A stretch of 64,000 nt of DNA from Chlamydomonas sphaeroides (taxonomy: Eukaryota; Chlorophyta; Chlorophyceae; Chlamydomonadales; Chlamydomonadaceae), in the NCBI GenBank assembly GCA_001662425.1, contig BDDC01000156.1, positions 1 to 64,000 of the forward strand, written 5' to 3'. Of the stretch, positions 43,355 through 53,352 are shown piece by piece; position 1 is the first letter of the stretch, and every line of letters starts with the position of its first letter. Position numbers and translations under genes: made by a program. The notes beneath the pieces are model-generated. The model worked only from the letters and a program-made list of their open reading frames with translations. It did no database searches and was not told the origin of the DNA.

Positions 43355-44382
43355 GCTGTGCGTTGCTGTTGTCGTGGTGCTGCGGTGATGGGCGTGAGTG
43401 CCCTTGCTGTGTTCCTTGGTAGTTGCGCTGCGGTGTTGGGCGCGGCCGTGCGCTTGTGCGGTGTGGCATCGGATCCCACACCCTCGCCGCGTGCAAGCTT
43501 GCTGGTAGGCCTGCCTGCCGCCGACTGCAGCGGAAGCGGGCGTGCTGGGGCGGTGGCTGGGCGGTGGTGGTAGTAGGGCATGGTGCGCATTTGGTGCGTG
43601 TGTGGGCGTGGGTGGGTGGGGTGAGAAGATGTACTAATAAGCTGTGTATGGGTGCTTTGCGGGATTGGGGGGGCCGGGAAGCTGTAGACATGGCCGGGTA
43701 GCGGTGGCGCTGTGGGAGGGAGGTGCAGGCTATGTGCTGCCCCGGCGAGTGCCGGTACCGTATGTTGACGGTCCCCAACGGCGTGCCCCAATGAGTGGTA
43801 TGGTGTAAAGCAGTGACGGTGAAGCTGTTGCGGTGATGTGCTGTTGTTGCAGGTGTATACTAAGGCTGACGCATGCAAAAGAGTGCGAATGTGGAGGCGC
43901 ATGTAGAATTGGTGCGTGCGGGAGGCGCATCCTGGTGGCCCCGGCGGAGGTGCTCGTTGTTGCGATGTTCGGACAGGCCCCACCCGCGCTCCGTGGCTGC
44001 CACGTATCAACGGGTGGTGCCGGTGGGCGAAGCAATTGAGCTTGCAAAACAGCAGGATCGCGGTTGTGAATGCCCGGCTGCGCTGTTGCAATGGTGCGTG
44101 CCTGCAACGCATGTCAGCTGTACCGGCATTCAATACACAGCCAGCGGACATAGCTGGTCCGGCGAATGCTCCGAGCGCCGAGGGTTCAACTGTTATTGCA
44201 CAGCAGGAAGCTCCTTGATCCTGCAAGCTGCTGGCCGAGGAGGTTCTCGGCAGCCGGCGCAGGTCGAGGGGACGGCGGGGGCTTGGAAGTTGTTGGGTGT
44301 CGCACGCGCGGTCCTTCGCGAAGGTAGAAGGTCCGCGCGCAAAACACCTTCCGCGCATACCCGCACAAAAAACATAGCCAAG
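43355..44382. other. Intergenic stretch, RP1 3' region and SGT1 promoter
   Basis: It holds the RP1 3' UTR with TGTAA at 43804-43808, then the SGT1 upstream region. Open frames here show no family resemblance and no splice linkage. Confidence 0.5.
43804..43808 (+). terminator. Poly(A) signal TGTAA, RP1
   Basis: It is the first TGTAA downstream of the RP1 stop (about 450 bases), on the same strand. Confidence 0.5.
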
Positions 44383-46683
44383 ATGTCGCAAGAGCTAGTT
44401 GCAAAGGGCGACCGGTGCTTTGTCGAGGAGGATTACTCGGGCGCTGTGGAGGCCTACACACAGGTGCGGGTCGCAGCTGAGAGCGTTGCGACACCGCAAT
44501 ATTGCGACTCGCATCCGTTGTGTCGCTGCGCAGGCGCTCCAAGCGGATCCCCAGAATGCGCGCATTTACGAGGCGCGCGCCAACGCGCACCTGAAGCTGG
44601 AGGAGTATTCGGAAGCCAATGCAGATGCGACGCGGGCGCTGGAGCTGGCGCCGGAGCTGTCCAAGGCGTACCTACGGAAGGGGTGGGTCGGACCACCTTG
44701 CCGTGCCGAAGCGACCCACGTTCTGGGCCCTGGCAAGGCTCTTTCAGGGCGTGCAGCGCTCTGGGGTCGTATGTGAAGTGCCTCTGGGTCCTTTGGTGTG
44801 CAGGATAGCGTTGTTCAACATGGAGGAGTACGAGGCGGCCAAGGAGGCCTTCGAGGCGGGCTGCCAGCAGGCCCCCGACAATGCCTTCAAGACCTGGATC
44901 CGCAAGTGCGATGCGGAGCTGGAGGGTGAGGCGCACACGGCGTTGCTGGCATTAAAGGGCCGCGCGGTGTGCCGGTGCTCACAATGTTGAACTGCTTCCC
45001 TGACCCTGCCCCGCGTTCCCATGGCCCTCCCTGCAGATGAGGAGGCCTCGAAGCCAAAGGCCTCCCGGGAAGACGCCACTGCGTCTGCCACGCCCGCACC
45101 CGCGCCCGCTGCGCCCGCTAACCCTCCGGCCGCCGCCCCAGCGGCGACCCCAGCGCCACAGCCCGCTGGCCCCGCGGCCTCCACCTCCGCTCCAGCAGCG
45201 CAGCCCGCACAGCCGCCCATTGTGGGCATGCCGGCAGCCGCGGGCTCGTGTGCAGCGCCCATAGCCCCTGCCGCGCAAGCTGAGTTTAGCGGCAAGTACC
45301 GGCACCAGCACTACCAGCTAGCGAACAAGGTGTGGCTGGCAGGAGGACAGGGAGCGGGGAGCCGGCTCGGCGTTGCGGTGTGGGTCGGTTGGCGCCACCC
45401 CTTGTCGTGCTCCTTCACACCGGCATTGGACGCCACGCTTGAAGTGCACCTATGGTTCTGCTACCTTGTCCGTCGTGATACATGTTGCATCCCGACGCGC
45501 AGGTTACCGTAGACATCTACGCAAAGAAGCTCAAAAAGGAGCAGGTGTCGGTGGAGTTCGCCGAGCAGCACCTCACGGCGGTCATCCGGGACGCTGAGGG
45601 CGTGGAGCAGTACAAGCTGGAGGTGGATCTGTACGGCAAGGTACGGCAGGAGCACCCAAGGAAGGGTGGGGATCGGAGCACAGGCGCAGCAAGTCACGAA
45701 GCGGGGCCCGGGGCGGGGCCTTGGAGACATGTAACGCCTCAGGATGTCCTGCGGAACACCAGGGGCGGGGGCAGCGCCAAGTGCTTTTCGTGTCGGGCCC
45801 GCTGCTGGCGGCTGGCCGCTGCCCGGCAACCGTGCCCGGCGGCCTGCGCCCTTCGCGCCGCGACGCTGGCCGGCCCCCGGCGCCCGCTCCCGCAGGTGGT
45901 GCCCGAGCAGTGCAAGTACGAGGTGCTGTCCACCAAGGTGGAGATCACGCTGGTCAAGGCCGACCAGATGGGCTGGGTAAGCGTGGCACCACGCGTCTTG
46001 TGAAAACCAGGCCGGGGCCCGGACGGCGGCCGGGCGGCGCCGTTGGCATCCGTGGACCTGCCTCGGCCCAGCGCGCCCTGCGGCTGCGTCACGGCTGTGT
46101 TTGCGCTGCGCCCGTACTGCAGGGCTCCCTGGAGAAGAGCAACAAGGTGGCGGCCGCCAACTTCAGCACGCCCGGCACCGAGGCGCCGCGGCAGTACCCC
46201 AGCTCCAAGCAGAAGGACTGGAGCAAGGTCGAGTCGGAGCTCAAGGTGGGCCGCGACCGGGGCCGTGGGATTGCGGAGGGGGCTGGCGACGAGGCGCCAG
46301 GTCCAGGCTGGATGCACTCGGTAAAGAGAAAGCCGTCAGCTTGGGCTATCCGGACGGAGCTCTGGTCCTTGCCCAGTCGGCCGTTTGCGGCGCACATGTG
46401 CTGCCGACCTCGTGCCTCTACGTGCCACCGACGCCGCGCCCCGTCTCTGGTTTGCCCTTCCTAGGAGCTGGAGCAGCAGGGCGAGCTGGACATGGGCGAC
46501 CCGCTCAACAACTTCTTCAAGAAGATCTTTTCGCAGGGCGACGAGGACACGCGGCGCGCCATGATGAAGTCGTTCGTGGAGAGCAACGGCACCGTGCTGT
46601 CCACCAACTGGTCCGAGGTGGGCAAGAAGCCGGTCGAGTGCACGCCGCCCGACGGCATGGAGGTGCGCAAGTGGGAGGTGTGA
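44383..46683 (+). CDS. SGT1: SGT1 co-chaperone (TPR-CS-SGS)
   Basis: Exons are 44383-44463, 44534-44682, 44804-44925, 45037-45329, 45503-45640, 45896-45976, 46123-46245 and 46465-46683; phases close at 401 aa. Residues 1 to about 117 form three TPR repeats (GDRCFVEEDYSGAVEAYTQA; ARIYEARANAHLKLEEYSEA; IALFNMEEYEAAKEAF). An Ala/Pro linker follows. The CS domain begins near KYRHQHYQLANKVTVDIYAK and includes AEQHLTAVI and VEITLVKA. The SGS domain has DWSKVESELK, DPLNNFFKKIFSQGDEDTRRAMMKSF, ESNGTVLSTNW and a KWEV end. SGT1 works with HSP90 and SKP1 in ubiquitin-ligase (SCF) assembly and, in plants, with RAR1 in stabilising NLR immune receptors. All three domains are intact. Confidence 0.97.
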
Positions 46684-47438
46684 GCTGGGCGGAGCGGAGG
46701 CAGCGGACGGGGCGTCGGGTGATACGGGTGTTTTTAGGCAATGTGTTGTCGCAGGCGGGTGCTGGAGCAGGGGTTGGGGAATGGACTGGGGCCGCAGGGA
46801 GAGGGCAGGGCGGGGCGGCGGACGGATTGGCGGGGTGCTTGACAGGTGCATGCGACGAGGGCGGGTCTCTGGGGCGAGCCAGTGCCCGTGTGGCAGTCGG
46901 CAGCTGACAGGGGCAGGTGTTGGCGTGGTGCCGGCGTGCAGGATTGCGGCGAGTAGGCTGTGGGAGAGGGTGGACACCTGCCAGGAGCGCGCAGCGACTG
47001 CGCGTTGATCCATGGCAAATGGTGGATGGGGCGCAAGGATACATGGTTGTAACTGCCTCAGGAGGCGTGCGCTCGGGAGGCCTTCGGGCCCTGCTCACTC
47101 GCGTCCTATGCGGCCGACGGCTACCACGCCGCGGACCAATGCCCCAGTACCCCAGAACGCCCACGTTCCCCTTCCATGCGGTGCCACTTCTTCAGCGGCT
47201 GGCCTAACAAAAGCGGGCCGCGTCGCCCCAGCCCATCGCAAGGCCCATCCCCACAGAGCAGTACGCGGCACCCACGACAAAACCGCCCCTGACATCATCC
47301 CAATCCAGCGCCTACACTCTGCCTCAGCCCTCTCGCCTCCACTCTATGTACATTCGCTACGCCCTGCATCGCCCCAGTCCCAGCCGCCAGCACTGCCTCA
47401 CAGCCACGCCCAGGCCCACGTCAGCCCGCCGCTTCTAG
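46684..47438. other. Convergent 3' region, SGT1 / RAD51AP1-like
   Basis: Both flanking genes end here. A TGTAA for SGT1 is at 47048-47052; no minus-strand counterpart was seen for the other gene. No ORF with support. Confidence 0.5.
47048..47052 (+). terminator. Poly(A) signal TGTAA, SGT1
   Basis: It lies about 365 bases past the SGT1 stop, same strand. Confidence 0.55.
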
Positions 47439-49500
47439 TCAGCCGTCCTTCCTCACGGGCCGGCGCAGCCCCGACACCCGCGGCACGCACATGCCCGGGA
47501 TGCCTCCGCCAGGCAGTTTGATGCCGCCGCCGGGCAGCTTGACGCCTCCGCTGGCGGGCGGCTTGGCAACAGAGCCGCCGCCGCCTCCGGCCTCGGGCTT
47601 GGCCGCCGAGCCACCTGAAGCGGCATGATGCAGCACACGAGTACCTATTGTCAGGGGCCGCTACCGGTATGTGTTGAGTCGGGCCCCCAGCCAACATCGA
47701 GCTAACGGAGCCATGTGTCCACGCCCCGCCCTCGGCGATGTGCACATGCAAAGCACCAGCACGGCCCAACATACCGCCTGAAATGCTCATCGAGGGCGGC
47801 TTGAAGGGCGCGGACGATACGGGCCGCGGCGTGCTGAAGGAGCCAGATGTCCGGTTACCGGTTGCGAGGGGCTTAGGCAGCCCGGGCGTCCCCTGCGCAG
47901 CCAAGCATTGGTGATAGACAGGAAGTGACGCCGTGCCGCTGGGTTCCGGCACGTACAGGAACCCCACGCGCTCCGACACAGGTAGCCGCCGGGACCTGAA
48001 GCCGCCCCACCTGCGCGGCGGGCTTGCTGACGCTGGGCCCATCGCCCGAGCTGGCCGGCGGCTTGGGCGCTGACAGGTGCACGCCAGCGCCCGAAAGCGG
48101 TCGCGGCAGCGTAGCTCCCGTCACGGGCCGCTGCGGCGGCTTCGGGTTAGGCGCGGCGGGCGGCTTGGCCTTGAGGCCAGGTGCTGCCCCGTTCCCGGAC
48201 GGCGCCGGCCCCGCCTGCTCCTGCTCCTCCGCGTCCATGGGCTCGTCATCTGGCCTGGCCTTGGCGGCGCCCTGCTGGTCGGGCTTGTCGCTGCCGGCGA
48301 CCTCGCCAGCGGGCTCATATCGCGAGGACACCTTGTTGGGCCCAGAGCTCTTGGCGGCAGCAGGCGCCGCTCCGATCCCGGCCACCTTGGCCGCGACCGC
48401 CTTGCCATTTACGGCGGCCGGCTTGGCCGCCACTTGCCGGGTGGGCTTGGCGACCGACTTGGGGCTGACGTCAGCGACGGCTGGCTGGGAAGGCTTGCCG
48501 GCTGCCTTGCCGCGTGGCGCCTTGGCCGCGGTCCCGGCCGCCTTGCCAGTCGGCGCCGCGGCCTTGGCCCCGCCGCCCTTCGCAGCTGCGCCCTTGGCGG
48601 CCGTGCTCTTAGCAGCTGCACCCTGGACGCGGACAGCGGCACAGGCGCCATCAATTCAAAACGACAGGTAAGGACAAGCAGCCAGCTTCATGCCCGACCC
48701 ACATGGCCCCGTACCTTGCACTTCTTTGCCGGCCGCTCGTCCTCGCTCTCGTCCGCGGAGAAGTCGCTTCCCGCGTCGCTTTCCTCACTGCTGCTCGGCT
48801 CAGGGTCGTAGTCATCTGCGCCGTCGTCATCGCTGGGGCCGTCGTCCTCGTTGTCGCTAGCCACCTGCAATGCAGGCATCGTGCCGCAATCCGGCGATTG
48901 TTGGCTGGGATGCCGACCCACAGCGAGGGCCTGACGTTTGCTGCTGCTGCTGGCCAAGAGCGTGCAGACACATTACGTCACCTGTCGCCGCTTCTGGGCA
49001 GCCGCGCGCTTGCCCCGCCCGCCAGCCTTTGCCGGCTCGGGGGCCGCCGACAGCTCCTGCTTCCGTGCAGCCGTCCCGGGCTCTTGCTGCTCAGCCCGCG
49101 GCTGCTCCTCGCGCCAGTCCTGGCACGCCGTCCTCCCAACGTCCGTGCGCTCCTCGTCCCGCTGATGTGCTGACTCCGGAGGCTGCTGCTGCTCCCGGGC
49201 AACCTGCTCCTGAGGTCCGGTCTGCCCGGGACTCTTGTCCGAGGCCCCAATAACGGCAGCCTCCTGCCTCGACCCTGGAGCCAACGGTGGGGCTTCCTGC
49301 ACGTCGGGCACGCCGGACGGCCCTGCCGACGGCCCGCCGACGTGCTGGGCCTCCTGCTGCTGCGATTCTCGCCCTATCGCTCGCTGCTCCGTCTCCTGCT
49401 GCTGGAGGCTGAGGCGAATGGCGAGGTCAATTTGCTCTTTTTCGCTCAGTCCCTGCAAACGGATGCTGTTGTTCAGGCGATAACGGGAATCAACCAAGTG
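47439..49500 (-). CDS. RAD51AP1-like protein (tentative), 5' end unresolved
   Basis: Minus exons are 48982 to about 49500, 48715-48864, 48011-48622, 47775-47892 and 47439-47614, all in phase. The protein starts (visible part) with a UIM-like helix EKEQIDLAIRLSLQQQ and a Gln/Glu-rich segment. GKRAAAQKRRQ and an acidic block VASDNEDDGPSDDD...SEESDAGSDFSADESEDE follow. Then come an Ala/Lys/Pro-rich linker and a C-terminus with VKLPGGGIKLPGGGIPG and RVSGLRRPVRKDG. The order LAxALS-type helix, KRKAAxKAAAQ, acidic SDxEDDSDF box and basic C-terminus parallels animal RAD51AP1, a RAD51-stimulating recombination factor. The C-terminal RAD51-binding motif is only weakly similar, so this is a hypothesis; a generic nuclear disordered protein is the alternative. 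No in-frame ATG was found in the first exon, so an upstream exon is missing. Confidence 0.5.
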
Positions 49501-50307
49501 CGCAGCTGCAGTCCACGCACCGCTCCGGGCCTCGTTCCTTTGCTAAGTCGCAGTTTGCCCATCTTCGCGACGGGGCGTCGGTCGCCTCCGCGTTTGACTT
49601 CACGCTAAACCTCAAGCGGAGCAGAAAGTCGCGGCAGGTGGCTCAGGAAGCTGGCTTCAGCGAAGTTCCACCAGCCGACAGCTAGGCCGAGCAGGATCCG
49701 ACAGCATGGATCCGGGTCCCCTTCGACCAAACGTGGCGTTCTTGTGTAGCTTACAGTGTCCTCCCCTGTTCACACCTTCGCGGTGGTCTCCTGTCTGGAG
49801 CTGTTTTGCCACTCCGGCGCCACCAGGAGGCGCTTTGCCTCTCCCCTGGGTGCAGCCACACACCAAGCTCTGCACAGGCAACCCTTTCCCGATATCAAAA
49901 CCGATGGGCGCTACCTACGACACCATTTTGAGCAAGAACATCGGATGCCATTTCCCCGACCCAGCAGCGGGCTTGAGCCAGCGCGCTCACCACCCCAACA
50001 CCGCACACCCCTCCCCCCGACCCAGCAGGGACCCAGCACGACGTCGAGCCATAAGTACAGCTTTGTACACTCCGATTACCGCTCGATCGTCCCACATCGA
50101 TACCACATAGCACCGAGCACGTGGTCATGCAAAAATGTTGCAACGGCCGCTGCACACGGAATTCGACACAGCCCCATCTCTGGAAGGTCGACGACGGCTA
50201 CGAGCCGCAGCCTGGCGTACCGTCCAGGGCCCGCAGCCCCCCGATCCGCGAAATCTCTGCCACACGCTCAGTAAGTACCGAGCCGTCCATGAAACAGGCC
50301 AAGCACC
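49501..50307. other. Stretch between RAD51AP1-like and membrane-protein genes
   Basis: It should contain the first exon and promoter of the RAD51AP1-like gene and the 3' UTR of the membrane-protein gene (TTACA at 49751-49755 reads TGTAA on the minus strand). A plus-strand open segment ending at TAG 49683-49685 was noted but has no acceptable start or partner exon. Confidence 0.45.
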
Positions 50308-52617
50308 TCAACATCGCTTTCGCCAAGCAGCGCTTTCCAGATCGCCGCGGGATGCGTGCTCGCCGCCTGCCCAGCCCCCAGCGCCGCTGCCGCCAGCCGC
50401 CCCGTGCGCCTGCCGGCCGCCGGTCTCGTACGCGCTGTTGAAGCGAATGGATCTCTCCAAGCCAGGGAAAGCAAGCCCCAGCCCCAGCCCCAGCCCCAGC
50501 TCCGGCGGGCTCCCGCCGCCGCCATGACCGCCACCGAACGCGCCGGCGCTGCCGCTGCTGCCGCCGCTGCCGCAGGGCCCGCCGCAGCGCCCGGCCACGT
50601 GTCGCCGGGCGCCGCGCCGGCCGGCCGCCTCTGCGCCCGAGCACTGCGCCACCTCGTCGACGTTGCCGGCGGACGGCGCCGCCGCGCCGCCGCCGCCAGG
50701 CCCGTGCGGACACGACGGCGCGCCGCGCCGATCGGGCACCTCGCGCGCGCCGCCGCGTCGCGGCCAGCGCCCGAACACCGCCTGCAGCGGCACCAGCAGT
50801 GCCTGAGCCGCCAGCGCCCGCAGCAGCTCCGACACGGACAGCCACCGCAGCGGCGTGCCCTCCAGCGCCAGCGACGCCAGCGACGCCGCGTCGCTGGTGC
50901 GCCGCGAGACGCCCTCGCTGCGGCAGCCCGGCGTGCCCGTAACACGGCGGTGCTGCAGCAACACCACCGGCGCGCCGTACTCATGCGCCAGCGGCACGGC
51001 GCCGAAGCCCGGCCAGTCCTGCAGAGCCGGCAACGGCAGCGGCAGCGGCAGCGGCGGCGACGGCGGCGGCGGCGACGGCAGGCCCCAGTCGACCAGGCTC
51101 GCTGTCGCCTCCTCGTCCTCTGCCTCCGCTGTGCCGCCGGTGCCCGGCGCTGCGCCGTCGGCGCTGCCGGCTACGGGCGCCAGCTGACTCCAACTCAGCG
51201 CGATGCAGCGTGAGGACGCCAACGAGGCCGACGACGGCACCGAGATGGCGCCTGGCCGCCGCATGGCCTGGGCTGATGTCGTGGCTGACGCTGCAGCCAG
51301 CGCCAGGCATGCGCCCTCGCCCATGGCGTCACTCCACATGAGGTCGGCGTCGTTGCGGCTGGCGGGGCCGTCGCCCGTCAGCAGCGCGCTGGTGAAGATG
51401 AGCCCCAGGCTGCCGGCGCCAAACATGAGCAGCAGCGCCGCCAGCGCCGCCACGAGCGTGTCGTGCAGCTCGGCGGCCGCGTCGTACAGCTCCTGCGGCG
51501 CGGCACGGGCCGCGGCAACGGGGGAGCGACGCGTTGTATATTGGGGCTTGGCGTGTGAGGTGCTAGGCAGCGGCGTTCAAGGCCTACTGAGGTAGAGAGC
51601 TGAGGAGGCAGCGCCCGTCAAGTCATTTAACCCGGGTCGCAGCCCCCAAGCCGGGTCCCACGCACCAGGACGACCTCCTTGTCGCACAGGCACGCCGCCG
51701 ACCCCAGGAACGGCAGCTGCGCCAGGTCCAGGCAGCTGGCCGGGCAGCGCTCGCTGTCCGCCTGCGCGACGCCCTCCAGGGTCCCCGCAGACCCCACCGC
51801 TGCCGCCACCCAGGCTTCGTCAGTCGCGCCGCTGCCGCTGCCGCTGCTGCTGCTGGCAGAGGCGAGGCTGGAGAGCTGCCTGGTCGCTCCGGCAGACGCG
51901 GCGTCCGTCCCGGTCCAGCCGGCCGCCGCCAGGCCACCAGCCCGGCCGCCGCTGAGCAGGTTCAGCTCAGCGCCGTTCGCGACGGCGGATGCGGAGGCCA
52001 TCCAGGCCGAGTAGCCCAGGACCGCGAAGCAGATCCACACCACGAGGGCCACGAAGAGCGCGTTGATTGCGGTGCAGAGGGAGGGCGAGGCGCAGTTGGG
52101 CGCGCTGTGGGCGCTCAGGGAGCCGGAGGGCGCGTCATGGGGCAGCAGGTCGGCCTTAGCGGACCACAGAGGCGATGATGATGAGGAGGAGGCGGTGCGT
52201 GGCGAGTCTGCGGCGCAGGGGGGCAGCGGGAGGGGGAAGGGAATTGAGCGGCGGCCCGGTAAAGGGTATTGTGGAGGAAGCGCAGGGCACGGGCGTGGTG
52301 CGCGGGATCGAAGCTGGGTGGTGCCAGTTTGGCTCACCGCTGGCTGGCTTGGAGGCCAGCAGGGCAGCGGCCAGGACTGCCAGAGATGCAGCCGCGAAGA
52401 ACGAGGATGTTGTCACCGCGGAGGCATGAAAGGCGAGAACGCCAAACCGGACGCCCGATCCGAGTTCCTGCTCGGCGCCTTGTATGCTTCGGAGGGCACG
52501 GCTACTCAGTGCGGCCCTGCGTGTGCGGAGGGCGGCAGCGGCGGCCGGCGGGGGCAGGCGTGTGAGCGTTGGTGTGTGTGGGTTCGTCCCGTGACCGTCC
52601 GTTCGGCGACGTCCCAC
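50308..52617 (-). CDS. Uncharacterised multi-pass membrane protein, 5' end unresolved
   Basis: Three minus exons join in phase: from about 52617 (or within it) to 52338, 51666-52207, and 50308-51492. There are three clear hydrophobic spans: SFFAAASLAVLAAALLA, ALFVALVVWICFAVLGYSAW and LVAALAALLLMFGAGSLGLIF. A weaker one lies later (LLRALAAQALLVPLQAVF). Between spans 2 and 3 is a Ser/Gly/Ala-rich loop with three or four Cys (ERCPASCLDLAQL, ACLCDKEVV) that may be lumenal or extracellular. The C-terminal third is Pro/Leu- and Gly-rich. No known transporter or enzyme motif was recognised. The frame is open to 52617 but has no ATG there, so the start codon is on an upstream exon or further downstream. 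Ends at TGA 50308-50310. Confidence 0.6.
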
Positions 52618-53352
52618 CGTGCTGCGCCCCGCTTCGTGAGCTGCACCCGTATTGGTAAGGTCAAGGCCCGCGTCGGCATATGGCCTTCACGCCAAAGTGG
52701 CCGTGATTGGCAACGACCCAAACAGGTGGAGTGTGTGTTGGCTCAGGTGCCGATGGCTTACCATACATAAAGGGATGTAATCTGAGCCGCTGCCGACAGG
52801 ATAGCATGCAGCCTCGGCGCCGAGCTAAAGGGCCGTGGCTTGTGCTGGTGAGCCTGAATGTAACGCATTGGGCTATATGTGTAGGCCGTCCATAAATCTA
52901 CAGGCCTCGCGCTCTCAGTGTTGCGGCCGCGGCCGGAACGCGCATGCTCCCGGCTTCGAGTGTGACTCCGTGACAAGGCTATGCACGCCTAAGCGTAGTG
53001 TAACCTTTCCAGCAGTGTTGAGACGACTATGTCCGCGGTGCTGCCACCTATCACATTGGAGTGCAGACACGACACGCTCCGGCAACATCCTGCAGCCCCC
53101 TCCGACCCCCAAGCACTGGCCACGTTATCGGCTTGGCAGCTACCTCAGAGCTAAAAAAACAGACGTGCAGTTGCTGCAAGTACCCGACAAATTCACCAAA
53201 ACCGGGCAGCAGCAATTCACGACCTGTGTCAGCCCGCCGGCTCCGTCACGATGCGTCCCAGTGGCACCTCAACATAGATAAGAAGTGACTCGCGTCCGTG
53301 CTCCCTGCACAACACACCGAAATGCCCAGCACAGTCCCCGCGCGCGCCCCAG
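52618..53352. other. Intergenic stretch between membrane-protein and HNH genes
   Basis: Promoter and possibly exon 1 of the membrane-protein gene, plus the 3' UTR of the HNH gene. A/T-richer than its surroundings (for example around 53145-53160). No independent gene is supported. Confidence 0.45.

Noticed and set aside
49519..49685. Plus-strand open segment ending FSEVPPADS before TAG
   Set aside because: No ATG, no upstream exon in phase, and antisense to the probable 5' region of the RAD51AP1-like gene.
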